The notes: generated by a model from the sequence alone, not told the origin. Numbered from the stretch's first letter, positions 35,427-46,279 are shown. The stretch is 64,000 nucleotides of DNA from Panacagrimonas sp. (GCF_020697055.1 NZ_JAJFBP010000016.1:19940-83939), one strand, 5' to 3'. Program-made: numbers and translations.

Positions 35427-37324
35427 CACCCGCCGCCTCCACCGCCGCCACCGCCTCCGCCGCTTCGACCGCTGCTGCCGCTGCTGCCGCTGCTGCTCGA
35501 ACGCGAACCCGAACGCGATCCCGGCGGCGTCGACGCCGACGCGATCGACGAGGAGAAGCTCGAGGCGAAGCTGGAAATCGGGGCGCTCGAACCGCTGGCC
35601 GCGGCACCGAGCGACGCCGCGCGGTACCACCCGGGCTGCGCCTGTTCGAACTGCGCCGGCGTCAGGCTGCTCGCGAACCGTTCGGCCCAAGGCTGCTCCA
35701 CGTCCAGTGCCAGCGCGTGCGGCAGGAATGCCGCGAACAGCTGCGGGTTCGCCGCCGGCTGGTAGCGGCTGTCCAGCTGCTGCTTCTCGCCGACGCCCAG
35801 GTACCAGCGAAACCCTTCGATCTTGTGCAGGATCGGCGCGCCGTGGACGGTGGGCGCCTTCATCCAGCGATAGAACGCTGCGTGGGTCAGCAGCATGGCG
35901 ATCACGATCAGCGCGTGCGGCACGCCGCAGACGTCGAAGATGGCAAACAGGAAACCGAACGTGAAGAAGCCCGGAATGATCGCCAGCGCGTACTTGACCT
36001 CGTGCGGCAAGCCGGCGAGCGCAGCAAACGTCGCTATCGAGAAGGCGACGAAGAACGTGCTGACCACGAGCGCGCCCACCGGATCCTGCGGATGCGACAG
36101 TGCCATCAGCGCCTGGACCAGCAGCGAGAGCAGCGCGCCGGCGACCACGGTGCCGCGATTGAGCACAAAGTACTGCTTCTCGTAGCCCTGCTTGATCGCC
36201 GCCTCGTGCGCGGCGCGGGCCGCAGCCACGACCCTCGCGGTCCAGGAGCTCGGTTTCAGGCTCACCGATCCGGGAGACGACTTGAAAAGCGCGTCGAACA
36301 GCCGGCGCTCGTCCACGGAAAGTTCGATCTGCGCCCCGGTGGTGTCGGTTCGGCGCAGCGAGAACGTGCCTTTGTCGTCCCGGTCGATGGCGATCGCACC
36401 CTTGGCCGCAAGCGACAGTGTCGCGGCGGCGAAACACCTATCGTCGTACGTCATGCGTCGCAGGTAGCGCATCGACGCGGCGGACTGGCCCGGCGGCGGC
36501 TGGTAGAGCGGCACCAGCGGTCCGGCGTCCGGATCGCGGCCGACGGCGCGCCAGCGAATTCCGTAGAACAGCCAGAGCAGCGTCAGTCCGCCGGCGCCGA
36601 TCACGACGCCCTGGTTGTCGTCGACGAACCAGCCGATCCGTCGCGCGGTCGTCGGTTCCGGGACCAGGCCCTTGGGGAACTCGAGCACCACCGTCAGCCC
36701 CTCGCCCGGCCACAACGTCATCGTCGATGCGAACTGCGCGCCGCCGTCGATGACCTTCGAAGTCAGCTGCGCGTCGGTCGACCCCTGTTTGCCGGTGTAA
36801 CCCGATGCGCGAAGTCGCGCCGCATCGATCGCTTCGGGCAGCCCGATCGTCGCGTTGGCGGAACGGATCGGGAACGCCCAGCCGTTGCCGGTCACGTTCC
36901 AATACAGCTCGTCGTGATCCTCGAAGAAGCCCAGCTGACGATCGGTGCGGTATCGCAACCGATAGGTGTAATAGCCCTCTTCGAGGTAGACGTCGGCGGC
37001 GCCGATGTACACACGTACGCCGTTGTCCATCGGCTCGGTGAACCAGGGCTCCGGCGCCCCGTCGCGTGTCGCATCCCGGAACTCGAACGCCACGCGGTAG
37101 CGATTGCCGAGCCGGTCTTCGTAGTCGGTGGGAAAGTCTCGGTAGATGCCGCGCCTGATCTCGCGGCCTTCGGCGTAGACCCGGAGCGTCTCGGTCACCT
37201 CCAGCGAGCCGTCCGGCTCGACGCGGATCCGCGAGTCGAACGACATGATCTGTTCGTCGGCCTGCACGTGCGGGACCAACAGCATCGCGACGACCCACCA
37301 CGCGCGGACGATCCAGGCGTTCAC
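35423..37324 (-). CDS. DUF2207 predicted membrane protein
   Basis: Envelope protein of 633 residues. A signal peptide (about 1-22, AMLLVPHVQADE) precedes an extracytoplasmic region containing MSFDSRIRVEPDGSLEVTET, RGIYRDFPTDY and the YRLRYRTDRQLGFFEDHDELYWNVTGNGW core. One TM follows near 245 (GVVIGAGGLTLLWLFYGI), then a cytoplasmic segment (LRRMTYDDRCFAAATLSLAAKGAI), TM helices (VVAGALLSLLVQALMAL, ALVVSTFFVAFSIATFAAL, GVPHALIVIAMLLTHAAF) and a Ser-rich tail ending in eleven glycines and Trp. It overlaps upstream lemA copy 2 by 4 bp, and its stop overlaps the start of the degenerate paralogue. The function of the LemA-DUF2207 pair is unknown. Confidence 0.92.
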   Translation of the reverse strand: MNAWIVRAWWVVAMLLVPHVQADEQIMSFDSRIRVEPDGSLEVTETLRVYAEGREIRRGIYRDFPTDYEDRLGNRYRVAFEFRDATRDGAPEPWFTEPMDNGVRVYIGAADVYLEEGYYTYRLRYRTDRQLGFFEDHDELYWNVTGNGWAFPIRSANATIGLPEAIDAARLRASGYTGKQGSTDAQLTSKVIDGGAQFASTMTLWPGEGLTVVLEFPKGLVPEPTTARRIGWFVDDNQGVVIGAGGLTLLWLFYGIRWRAVGRDPDAGPLVPLYQPPPGQSAASMRYLRRMTYDDRCFAAATLSLAAKGAIAIDRDDKGTFSLRRTDTTGAQIELSVDERRLFDALFKSSPGSVSLKPSSWTARVVAAARAAHEAAIKQGYEKQYFVLNRGTVVAGALLSLLVQALMALSHPQDPVGALVVSTFFVAFSIATFAALAGLPHEVKYALAIIPGFFTFGFLFAIFDVCGVPHALIVIAMLLTHAAFYRWMKAPTVHGAPILHKIEGFRWYLGVGEKQQLDSRYQPAANPQLFAAFLPHALALDVEQPWAERFASSLTPAQFEQAQPGWYRAASLGAAASGSSAPISSFASSFSSSIASASTPPGSRSGSRSSSSGSSGSSGRSGGGGGGGGGGGW

Positions 37325-37869
37325 AGGGCGATCGCCGTGGCGCGGCGCGCATCGGCGTCGGCACCGAAGAACTCGGCCTCGGCAAACCCGAAAGGCCGCG
37401 CCAGCAGCAGGTGCGGGAACTGCTGGATGCGCGTGTTGTACTGCCTCACCGAGCCGTTGTAGAAGCGCCGCGCGTACTGCAGGTGATCCTCGACCTCGGA
37501 CAGCTGCGCTGAGAGCTGCGCAAAGTTCTCGCTCGCTTTCAGATCCGGATACGCCTCGGCCAGCGCCACCAGGCCGGTCAGCGATTGCTCGAGCGCGCCT
37601 TCGTGGCGTGCACGCTCACCAACGCCGCGCGCCTTGCGACTGGCATTGCGCTCGGCCACGACGCGCTCGAGCGTCTCGCGCTCGTGCGCCGCATAGGCCT
37701 TCACCGTGCTGACCAGGTTGGGAACCAGGTCATGCCGGCGCTGGAGCTGCACGTCGATGTCGCTCCAGGCCGCGCTGACCTGGTTGCGGTCGCGCACGAG
37801 CTGGTTGAACACCCAGACGGCGAGGCCCGCGAGCGCGAGCACGGCGAGGCCGGCAAGCCATTCGGTCAT
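37321..37869 (-). CDS. LemA family protein (copy 2)
   Basis: 182 residues from ATG 37869. N-terminal TM (WLAGLAVLALAGLAVWVFNQL) and LemA helices (DIDVQLQRRHDLVPNLVSTVKAYAAHERETLERVVAERNAS... YNTRIQQFPHLLLARPFGF). It overlaps the DUF2207 start by 4 bp (ATGA), so the two are co-translated. The inserted segment RKARGVGERARHEGALEQSLTG is more basic than in copy 1. It forms the 5' end of a LemA-DUF2207-DUF2207(pseudo)-LemA array. Confidence 0.92.
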   Translation of the reverse strand: MTEWLAGLAVLALAGLAVWVFNQLVRDRNQVSAAWSDIDVQLQRRHDLVPNLVSTVKAYAAHERETLERVVAERNASRKARGVGERARHEGALEQSLTGLVALAEAYPDLKASENFAQLSAQLSEVEDHLQYARRFYNGSVRQYNTRIQQFPHLLLARPFGFAEAEFFGADADARRATAIAL

Positions 37870-38099
37870 GCGGATCCGTGCCCTCCCCGCGCGTGAACGC
37901 GCCGCTCGATCATGTCGACCGGAGCCGGGGCGCTCAAGCCGCAACGCGGGGGAAAGTGCGAACGACGTCGCGCTTTGGGATCCTTTTCAGTCCAGGCCGA
38001 ACGGGACGGCGTAGCGCACCCGCCGTCGTTTTTCGTGCTGCGGCGGAATGCGGCGCTTAGCGCGTTCCGGCCCGCGCGATCAAGCCAGCGGGTTGGCGG

Positions 38100-39671
<1,572 letters not shown>

Positions 39672-39738
39672 TACGGCTCGCTCGGTAAAGGCTGCTGGCA
39701 GGGCGCGAATTCTACCTGCTGCCCTCTTGTCGAACGGT

Positions 39739-39808
39739 CCCGGGCTGCGCCCGGGCTACGGATTCCGGTCCAACCCGACACCACGACGTAGCCCGGGCGC
39801 AGCCCGGG
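39739..39808. repeat. Perfect REP-like inverted pair (BIME-like)
   Basis: Two 22-bp arms, 39739-39760 and 39787-39808, are perfect inverse copies with a 26-bp spacer. The right arm is identical to 6171-6192. It lies between the queA stop and the guaA start. Confidence 0.9.
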
Positions 39809-39815
39809 AGACCCC

Positions 39816-40847
39816 TCATGAACGAACACCCGGCTCCACCAACATTGCATCGCCGTACGAGAAGAACCGGTAGCGCTGCGCAACCGCATGGCGGTAGGCC
39901 GCCAGCATCCGTTCGGTGCCGCCGAACGCGCAGACCAGCATCAACAGTGTGCTTTCGGGCAGATGGAAGTTGGTCACCAGCCGATCCACCACCCGGAACC
40001 GGTAGCCGGGCGTAATGAAGATGCGGGTCTCGCCCTCGCCGGCCGCGACCGTCCCGTCCGCCGCGGCCGCCGCTTCGAGCGCGCGCACGCTGGTCGTGCC
40101 CACCGCGACGATGCGCCCGCCATCGGCATGGACGTTCGCAATGCGCGCCGCGAGCTCCGCCGGGATCCGGTAGCGCTCCGCGTGCATACGGTGCTCGGAC
40201 AGATTCTCCACCCTCACCGGCTGGAAGGTTCCCGCCCCCACGTGCAGAGTCAGCGTGGCCGTCCCGATACCGCGTGCGCGCAGCGCGGCCAGCAGCGACT
40301 CGTCGAAATGCAGCCCGGCCGTCGGCGCCGCGACCGCACCCGGTTCACGCGCGAACATCGTCTGGTAGCGCTCGGCGTCCGCGGCATCCGGCGCATGTTG
40401 GATGTAGGGCGGCAGCGGCAGGCGGCCGGCGCGTTCGAGCAGATCCAGCACCGTCCCCTCGCCGCTCCATCGCAGGTGAAAGAAGGCGTCGTCTCGACCC
40501 AGCACCTCGAAGGTGGCCGGATCGTTCTCGAGCGCGATGAGACTGCCGGCCTTCGGCGTTTTCGAGGCACCGATCTGCGCCAGCACCTCGCGCTCGCCCA
40601 GCACGCGTTCGACCAGGATCTCGACGCGCCCGCCGGTCGGCTTGTGTCCCAACAGGCGCGCCTTGATCACGCGCGTGTCGTTGAACACCAGCAGATCGCC
40701 CGACCGCAGCAGACCGGGAAGATCGCTCGTCGCGAGATCGGCCAGCTTCGATCCGACGTGAAGCAGGCGACTTGCGCTGCGTGAGGCGGCCGGCGCCTGG
40801 GCGATCAGCTCGGGCGGCAGGTCGTAGGAAAAGTCGGACGTCTTCAT
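39816..40847 (-). CDS. queA: S-adenosylmethionine:tRNA ribosyltransferase-isomerase
   Basis: Transfers the ribosyl moiety of AdoMet to 7-aminomethyl-7-deazaguanine in tRNA, making epoxyqueuosine. It has 343 residues from ATG 40847 ([19 protein letters not shown]); the frame extends upstream through the tRNA gene and is artefactual there. Family motifs: [57 protein letters not shown] ([16 protein letters not shown]) and [19 protein letters not shown]. tgt and yajC, common downstream neighbours, are absent here. Confidence 0.97.
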   Translation of the reverse strand: MKTSDFSYDLPPELIAQAPAASRSASRLLHVGSKLADLATSDLPGLLRSGDLLVFNDTRVIKARLLGHKPTGGRVEILVERVLGEREVLAQIGASKTPKAGSLIALENDPATFEVLGRDDAFFHLRWSGEGTVLDLLERAGRLPLPPYIQHAPDAADAERYQTMFAREPGAVAAPTAGLHFDESLLAALRARGIGTATLTLHVGAGTFQPVRVENLSEHRMHAERYRIPAELAARIANVHADGGRIVAVGTTSVRALEAAAAADGTVAAGEGETRIFITPGYRFRVVDRLVTNFHLPESTLLMLVCAFGGTERMLAAYRHAVAQRYRFFSYGDAMLVEPGVRS

Positions 40848-40953
40848 GACGCTCGGCGGACTGCGTCCGACGGATTCGGGTGCCTGGGAAAGGACTCGAC
40901 CACCGCCCGCAGGGTCGGGGGCGTGAGCGAAGCGAACAACCTTCACGAGAAAC

Positions 40954-41041
40954 TGGTGCCTAAGGCGAGACTCGAACTCGCACGAGGGGTTGCCTCGGGG
41001 GATTTTGAGTCCCCTGCGTCTACCGATTCCGCCACTCAGGC
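40954..41041 (-). tRNA. tRNA-Leu (anticodon CAA)
   Basis: Class II tRNA of 88 nt including an encoded CCA. Acceptor GCCTGAG/CTTAGGC, D arm GTGGCGGAATCGGTAGACGC, anticodon loop CTCAAAA (CAA, reading UUG), a long variable arm (CGAGGCAACCCCTCG), T arm GAGTTCGAGTCTC. Its 5' six bases overlap the 3' end of the DUF938 gene. Confidence 0.97.
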
Positions 41042-41656
41042 GCGGGGCGCGATTATACGGACGCGGCTGCGCCACACCAGACACCGATTGTTCGCCGGCA
41101 TCTCGTGGTCGTGTTCGAGCTGCAGGCCCGCCTCGTCGGCCAGCGCGTCCACCGCCTCGAAGTCGCGGATCCCGCGCTTGGGGTCGTCCGACTTCAGGCG
41201 CGCGTCGAACGCGGCGTTGCTGTCGCTGGTGAAGCGACCGGCGTAGTTGAACGGGCCGTAGATCGCGACCACCGCGTCCGGCGCGAGCACCTCGGGCAGG
41301 CGCCGGAACAGCGTCTGCACCTCGTCCCAGCCCATGATGTGCAGCGTGTTGGCGCTGAACACCGCGTCGAACGTGTCGGCGCTCGGCCAGCGCGACTGGT
41401 TCACGTCGAGCTTCAGCGGCGGCGGGGTGTTCAGCAGCCCCGCATCGGCCAGCCACGCGGCGATGCCCGGATGGTTCTCGACGACGTCCGAGCTCTGCCA
41501 GATCAGGTGCGGCAGCGCAGCGGCGAAGTACGCCGCGTGCTGCCCGGTGCCGCTGCCGATCTCGAGCACGCGACGACGGTCCGCGAAGATCGGGCGCAGC
41601 ACCGCCAGGATCGGGTCGCGGTTGCGCGCCGAGCTCGGCGAGAAGGGCTTGTCCAT
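41036..41656 (-). CDS. DUF938 SAM-dependent methyltransferase
   Basis: Predicted class I methyltransferase of 206 residues from ATG 41656 ([17 protein letters not shown]). The AdoMet loop is [16 protein letters not shown] near 31-46; the family-typical [52 protein letters not shown] segments follow. The substrate is unknown in this family. The stop codon (41036-41038) lies inside the tRNA-Leu gene, and the tRNA promoter -10 box is inside the last codons, so the two loci overlap physically. Confidence 0.92.
   Translation of the reverse strand: MDKPFSPSSARNRDPILAVLRPIFADRRRVLEIGSGTGQHAAYFAAALPHLIWQSSDVVENHPGIAAWLADAGLLNTPPPLKLDVNQSRWPSADTFDAVFSANTLHIMGWDEVQTLFRRLPEVLAPDAVVAIYGPFNYAGRFTSDSNAAFDARLKSDDPKRGIRDFEAVDALADEAGLQLEHDHEMPANNRCLVWRSRVRIIAPRA
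41052..41057 (-). promoter_or_regulatory. -10 box of tRNA-Leu, inside DUF938 coding sequence
   Basis: TATAAT on the minus strand, 11 bp upstream of the tRNA 5' end and followed by a GC-rich discriminator. No good -35 match is seen at 16-18 bp. Confidence 0.55.
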
Positions 41657-41678
41657 GGGATGGGTCGGCGGAAACGAA

Positions 41679-41702
41679 ACGGGGCGGCCGAAGCCGCCCC
41701 GT
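41679..41702 (-). terminator. Terminator of the outer-membrane barrel gene
   Basis: Minus strand ACGGGGCGGC-TTCG-GCCGCCCCGT, a UUCG tetraloop hairpin, followed by TTCGTTTCC. It separates the barrel gene from the DUF938 gene. Confidence 0.85.
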
Positions 41703-41732
41703 GATGCTGCCTGACGATGATGCGGTGCGCGA

Positions 41733-42542
41733 CTACAGCGTGAAGTCGTAGCGCACGCCGCCGTGCCAGCCGAACACGCGGCCGTCACGCTCTTCCTGGT
41801 AGACCGTGCCGCCGGCGCCGAGGCGGATGTTGGGCATGCCCTCGCCGAAGTGGCGCAGCGGCACCTCGATGCCCAGGCCGAACGAGGCGCCATCCGCATC
41901 GTCCTTGCCCAGCTCGCTCTCGAGTTCGGTGTACGCGTAGCCGATGCGCGCCGAGACCTCGACCATGTCGAACAGCACGCCGGTCGGGACCAGGTACAGC
42001 GCGTAGAACTGCTTGGTCTCGAGCTTGCGCGAGCTCGCATCGTTGTCCGGGAAGCCGGCGTGGAACTCCAGGCCGACGCCTTCGAAGATGCGCGCGCCCA
42101 GACGCAGCTTGTAGAAATTCGACTCGAAACGACGACGGCCCAGCGCCTCGCGCGTGCCCTTGTCGTTGATGTCGATCTTGGCCATGTCGTAGTCCAGGCC
42201 AACGTAGAACACGCGGCCGGATCCGCCGCCCTCGTCCGACGAGGAGGACGAATCGTCATCGGTGCTCACCGTCGCGGTGTCTTCGCTGGCGCTCGCATCG
42301 CTGCCCGAATCGCCGCCGGTCAGCGCCGCCGCGGCGCTCGAATCCTCCGACGAAGCGGCCGCCGATGCGTCCTCCGCGGGCGCGGCCTCCGGCGCTTCCT
42401 CGGCCGGTGCGCCGGCGTCTGCGGCCGGTGCCGCCTCTTCGGCCGGTGCGGCCTCTTCGGCGGGGGCCGCCTCGTCCTGGGCCATCACGGACGGCGCCAC
42501 CAGGAATGCCGCGAGCACGGCCCACTCCATCATCTTCTTCAT
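41733..42542 (-). CDS. Outer membrane beta-barrel protein with acidic low-complexity linker
   Basis: Exported protein of 269 residues from ATG 42542 (MKKMMEWAVLAAFLVAPSVMAQ, signal peptide). Residues about 23-110 are low complexity: repeats of AAPAEE, then Ser/Asp-rich DTATVSTDDDSSSSSDEGGGSG. From about 110 an eight-strand-type barrel begins (RVFYVGLDYDMAKIDI, FYKLRLGARIFEGVGLEFHAG, EVSARIGYAYTELESEL, ASFGLGIEVPLRHF, NIRLGAGGTVYQEE) and ends GWHGGVRYDFTL with a C-terminal hydrophobic after Phe. No ligand is predictable; OmpA-barrel-like/OmpW-like in size only. Confidence 0.78.
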   Translation of the reverse strand: MKKMMEWAVLAAFLVAPSVMAQDEAAPAEEAAPAEEAAPAADAGAPAEEAPEAAPAEDASAAASSEDSSAAAALTGGDSGSDASASEDTATVSTDDDSSSSSDEGGGSGRVFYVGLDYDMAKIDINDKGTREALGRRRFESNFYKLRLGARIFEGVGLEFHAGFPDNDASSRKLETKQFYALYLVPTGVLFDMVEVSARIGYAYTELESELGKDDADGASFGLGIEVPLRHFGEGMPNIRLGAGGTVYQEERDGRVFGWHGGVRYDFTL

Positions 42543-42684
42543 TGTTCTCCCCCTCCCTCGTTGCAAGTCCGCGCAAGCGGTTGTCGGGATTGTAATGAGC
42601 CGCGTGGTCGCATGCCGATTGCAGCACGGCCAGTCATTCCGCGTAAGCTTTGCCACTCTGCCGCACCCGCACCGCCTTCGGCTG

Positions 42685-43284
42685 ATGATGCTCGAGGTCA
42701 AGTTCTGCAACGTCTGTGGATCCTCCGTCGAGCACCGCGTGCCCGCTGGCGATCATCTGCCTCGGCACATCTGCCCGAGCTGCCAACACATCCAGTATTT
42801 CAACCCGCGCATCATCGTCGGCTGCATTCCCGAGTGGGAGGACGGCCGCATCCTGATGTGCCGGCGAAACATCGAGCCGCGCCTCGGACTGTGGACCTTC
42901 CCGGCCGGATTCATGGAGCTCGGCGAAACCAGCGCGCAGGGCGCCGCGCGCGAAACGATGGAGGAATCGCAGGCTGACGTCGACGTCGGCGAGCTGCTGG
43001 CGATGATCAACGTGCCGTACGTGTCGCAGCTGTACGTGGTGCACCGCGGCCGTATGCGATCGGCCCATCACGGCCCGACCCCCGAGAGCAGCGAGACCCG
43101 GCTGATGAGCGAGGCCGAGATTCCCTGGGACGAGATCGCCTTCCCGACGGTCCTGCACAGCCTGCGTTTCTTCTACGCGGACCGCGCCGCGGGCCGTTGC
43201 GACATCCATACGCTGGACCTCGCCCATCGTCCGCGCCGTCCACGCGACCAGGAAGTGAGCACCGGCGATCCACCGCCGGTGTAG
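42685..43284 (+). CDS. Nudix hydrolase with N-terminal zinc ribbon
   Basis: Nucleoside-diphosphate-linked hydrolase of 199 residues (a second ATG follows immediately). An N-terminal zinc ribbon uses C8, C11, C30 and C33 (CNVCG... CPSC). The Nudix box GFMELGETSAQGAARETMEE spans about 75-94; the usual final Gly is Gln or nearby. The layout resembles NudC and ADP-ribose pyrophosphatase-like proteins but with only the first zinc ribbon. Substrate unknown. It is divergent from the barrel gene and first of a plus-strand run. Confidence 0.88.
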   Translation: MMLEVKFCNVCGSSVEHRVPAGDHLPRHICPSCQHIQYFNPRIIVGCIPEWEDGRILMCRRNIEPRLGLWTFPAGFMELGETSAQGAARETMEESQADVDVGELLAMINVPYVSQLYVVHRGRMRSAHHGPTPESSETRLMSEAEIPWDEIAFPTVLHSLRFFYADRAAGRCDIHTLDLAHRPRRPRDQEVSTGDPPPV

Positions 43285-43293
43285 ATTGCGACG

Positions 43294-43737
43294 GTGAGTT
43301 CCTCCCAGCAGTCCGTCCGCTTCGAGCAGTTCTTCGCGGCGCCGCGCGAGCGCGTGTTCGCCTGGTTCGCGCGTCCCGAGAACGTCGGCCAGCTGTTTCC
43401 GGGCCGCACGCGCCGCCTGCATCCGTCGCCCGATCCGGACCATCCCGACGGCGTCGGCGCGGTGCGCGAGGTGCGTGTCGGACTGGTGCGGCTGGAGGAG
43501 ACCATCACGCGCTACGAGCCGCCCGCGCTGATCGAATATCGCGTGACGCGCGGCTGGGCGATCCGCCAGCACGTCGGCTGCCTGCGCTTCGAGGCGGTGC
43601 CCGGCGGCACGCAGCTCGAGTACGTGATCCGGTTCCAGTCGCGCCTGCCCTTCGCCGGCGGCCTGGTCGCCGGATCGCTGTGCGCCTCGTGGCGGCGCGG
43701 CGTGCAGCGTGCAATCGAGAGGATCGCCGTGGCCTGA
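43294..43737 (+). CDS. SRPBCC/START-like domain protein
   Basis: Cytoplasmic ligand-binding fold of 147 residues, GTG start at 43294, nine bp after the Nudix stop. Typical START/polyketide-cyclase pattern: helix-beta VRFEQFFAAPRERVFAWFARPENVGQLFP, middle strands ETITRYEPPALIEYRVTRGWAIRQHVGCLRFE, then GTQLEYVIRFQSRLPFAGGLVAG and a C-terminal helix WRRGVQRAIERIA. Ligand unknown. Confidence 0.82.
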   Translation: MSSSQQSVRFEQFFAAPRERVFAWFARPENVGQLFPGRTRRLHPSPDPDHPDGVGAVREVRVGLVRLEETITRYEPPALIEYRVTRGWAIRQHVGCLRFEAVPGGTQLEYVIRFQSRLPFAGGLVAGSLCASWRRGVQRAIERIAVA

Positions 43738-43776
43738 GGCCTCGTCGCGGCAACCAGAAGAACAAGGGAGCTGCGC

Positions 43777-44724
43777 ATGTTGCTGACCCGGATGCTCAAG
43801 GTGCTCCTGCTGGCCGGCCTGCTGGCACTGGTCGCCGCGATGGCCGTCTACGCGGTCGCACCGTCGGTGTTCCTGGCCGGCGCGGTCGCCACCGAGCGCT
43901 GGAGCGCGGGGCTGGCGCGCCACGAAAAAGAGGTGGCGGGCTTCCGGATCGTCTACCTGGATGGCGGCGGCAGCGGCGCGCCGCTGGTGCTGGTGCACGG
44001 CTTCGGCGCGGACAAGGACACCTGGGTGCGCGTCGCGCGCGTGCTGCGCCCCAAGCTGCGCGTGATCGCGCTCGACCTGCCGGGCTTCGGCGAGAGCGAC
44101 TCGCCGTTGGAGGGCAGCTACACCATCGCCGAGCAGGTCGAACGGCTGCACGGCTTCGTCGGCGCGCTGGGCCTGACGCACGTGCATCTGGGTGGACACT
44201 CGATGGGCGGCAACATCGCTGCGACCTACGCCGCGACGTATCCGAACGAGGTCGGCAGCCTGTGGCTGATCGCCAATTCCGGTATCGGCAGCGCCTCGCC
44301 CAGCGAGCTGCGCAAGCGCATCGCGGACACCGGCAAGAACGCGCTGGTGCCGGCAACGCAGCAGGAATTTCGCGAGATGCTGGGCTGGGTGATGGCGCGC
44401 CCGCCCTACCTGCCCGATCGCCTGGCCGAGGTGCTCGCGGAGCGCGCGATCGCCAACCACGAGCTGCGCACGCGCCAGTTCGCGCAGCTGGTACGCGAGG
44501 GCTCGACGCTCGAGCGGCGCATCAACGGCATGCCCATTCCCACGCACGTGTTGTGGGGCGAGCTCGATCGCGCCGTGAACGTCGACGCGGTGCACGTGAT
44601 GATGGGCATCCTGCCCAACTCCGATCGCACGCTGATGCCCGGTATCGGCCACATCCCGATGCTCGAGGCGCCCGAGGAGACGGCGCGCGACTACCTCGCG
44701 TTCCGCAAGCACTACCGGCTGTGA
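43777..44724 (+). CDS. Alpha/beta hydrolase, membrane-anchored
   Basis: Serine hydrolase of 315 residues. An N-terminal signal anchor (MLLTRMLKVLLLAGLLALVAAMAVYAV) precedes the fold; oxyanion motif HGFGADKDTW (about 74-83), nucleophile S142 in GGHSMGGN, then the Asp of HVLWGELDRAVNVD and His of PGIGHIPMLEAPEE complete a triad. The ATG has AAGGGAG upstream. The lipase, esterase or dehalogenase class cannot be told apart. It lies between the SRPBCC and sensor genes in a plus-strand run. Confidence 0.92.
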   Translation: MLLTRMLKVLLLAGLLALVAAMAVYAVAPSVFLAGAVATERWSAGLARHEKEVAGFRIVYLDGGGSGAPLVLVHGFGADKDTWVRVARVLRPKLRVIALDLPGFGESDSPLEGSYTIAEQVERLHGFVGALGLTHVHLGGHSMGGNIAATYAATYPNEVGSLWLIANSGIGSASPSELRKRIADTGKNALVPATQQEFREMLGWVMARPPYLPDRLAEVLAERAIANHELRTRQFAQLVREGSTLERRINGMPIPTHVLWGELDRAVNVDAVHVMMGILPNSDRTLMPGIGHIPMLEAPEETARDYLAFRKHYRL

Positions 44725-44758
44725 GGATCCGCGCCTGAAAGCCTGGCTCAAGCTGTTC

Positions 44759-46279
44759 GTGCCGCTGGCCGCGATCATCGTCGCGGTGTTCGCGCTGTAC
44801 GCGCGGCGCGAGGCACAGCAGTCGATCGACCAGCTGATCGAACGCGAGCAGTCGCGCCTGCGAATGGCCGAACTGCGCCTGAGCGAGGTGATGGCCGAAA
44901 ACACCGTGGACCTGCGCGTGATCGCGGCGGCGCCTTCGGTCCGCTGGTTCGTCGGCGGCGACGAGTCGGCGCTGAGGCTGATCGCGATGCTGTTCTCCAC
45001 GTTCGTCGCGGAGGACTGGAGCTACGAGGCGCTGACACTGGTCGATGCGCATGGACGCGAGCGCGTCAGCGTGGTTCGTACGGCCGAAGGTCCGCGCACG
45101 CTCGGCGACGACGAACTCGAGACGCAAGACGATGCGCTGGTGACGCGCACGCTGCGCCTGCTTCCGCGCCAGCTGGAGGTTGCGCGCTTTGCGCTCGACG
45201 TCGATCGAGGGCGGGTCGCGCTTCCCTACAAGCCGGTCCTGCGCATGGCCACTCGCGTCAGCGCCGGCGCCGGTCGGCCCGACTACGTGATCGTCGCCAA
45301 GTTGCGCGGCGCGGTGCTGCTAAAGGGCCTGCGCGACCTGATCGCCTACGGAGACGGCGAGATCTGGCTGCTCGACGAGGATGGCTACTGGATCCTGCAT
45401 CCCGATCCCCGGTTCAACTGGGGCGCGCAGCTGGATCCGACGCATCGGCTTGCCACGCAGATGCCCGCCCTGGCCGAGCATCTTCATGCGCGCAGCGGCG
45501 ACGTCGCACTCGACGAATCGCTCTACGTGCACCGTCACATCGAACCGCTGGCGAGCCGTGCGGGCGACGGCCTGATCGCCACGCCGCCGAGCTTCGATCT
45601 GGTGGCGCGTACGCCGCCCGAGCGCATGCCTCCCGCATGGCCCGTCGAACTGGCGATGGCGATGACGGTGGTGCTGCTGCTGGCGGCCGCCGGCTGCGCG
45701 ATCCTGGCGCGCCTGCGCGTCCGCTCGGAGCTGGCCGAGCGGCGCGAGCGGCGGCTGCTCGAGGAGAGCGCCTCGACCAACGAACTGCGCTCGTGGATCA
45801 AGGAGCACATCTACCAGCTGAGCCTCGAGGTGCACGCCGCGCGCGACCCGGAAGGTTTCGGCGCCGCGACGCTGGCCAAGCTCGCGCCCACCCTGCACCT
45901 GGCCGCGGCCTGCGCGTACGCATTGCAGGAAGGACGCGCGCAGCCGATCGCGGGCTTTGCGCTGTCGGCCGATTTCCAGCTGCGCGAGTTCGCACCCGGC
46001 GAAGGCCTGGTCGGCGAGGCCCTGCGGTCGCGCCAGGACGTGCGCCTGTGTCCGCCACCGGCCGGCTATCTCGACCTCAGTGGCGGTGCCGGCGACGGGG
46101 CGCCGGCCGAGATCCGGATCCTGCCGCTGTGGGTCCACGGGCACACCGTTGGCGTTCTCGAGCTCGCGTTCTCGCGGCTGCTCGAGCCGCGCGAGGAAGA
46201 GTTCCTGCGCCAGGCGCTGCCCTTGCTGGCGATCAATCTGGAAGGCCTGCTCGAGCGGCGGATCGCGCCGGTGGCCTGA
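44759..46279 (+). CDS. Membrane sensor protein with extracytoplasmic domain and GAF, no output domain
   Basis: 506 residues from GTG 44759. The reading frame and a hydrophobic-helix pattern continue about 8 codons upstream (KAWLKLFVPLAAIIVAV), possibly from a non-canonical CTG at 44735, so the true start is uncertain. TM1 leads into an extracytoplasmic region of about 260 residues with a Cache/double-Cache-like pattern (SRLRMAELRLSEVMAENTVDLRVIAAAPSVR... LLDEDGYWILHPDPRFNWG). TM2 is MTVVLLLAAAGCAILARL. A coiled linker leads to a GAF-like domain (about 350-500). No kinase, GGDEF, EAL or MCP module follows. Confidence 0.8.
   Translation: MPLAAIIVAVFALYARREAQQSIDQLIEREQSRLRMAELRLSEVMAENTVDLRVIAAAPSVRWFVGGDESALRLIAMLFSTFVAEDWSYEALTLVDAHGRERVSVVRTAEGPRTLGDDELETQDDALVTRTLRLLPRQLEVARFALDVDRGRVALPYKPVLRMATRVSAGAGRPDYVIVAKLRGAVLLKGLRDLIAYGDGEIWLLDEDGYWILHPDPRFNWGAQLDPTHRLATQMPALAEHLHARSGDVALDESLYVHRHIEPLASRAGDGLIATPPSFDLVARTPPERMPPAWPVELAMAMTVVLLLAAAGCAILARLRVRSELAERRERRLLEESASTNELRSWIKEHIYQLSLEVHAARDPEGFGAATLAKLAPTLHLAAACAYALQEGRAQPIAGFALSADFQLREFAPGEGLVGEALRSRQDVRLCPPPAGYLDLSGGAGDGAPAEIRILPLWVHGHTVGVLELAFSRLLEPREEEFLRQALPLLAINLEGLLERRIAPVA

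Noticed and set aside
35215..36437. Upstream part of the long minus frame that includes pieces of the DUF2207 pseudogene
   Set aside because: This part is an out-of-frame reading of the intact DUF2207 gene; only the section below 35426 is homologous to DUF2207.
42634..45000. 788-residue minus-strand frame
   Set aside because: Antisense to the Nudix, SRPBCC and hydrolase genes, each of which has clear motifs.
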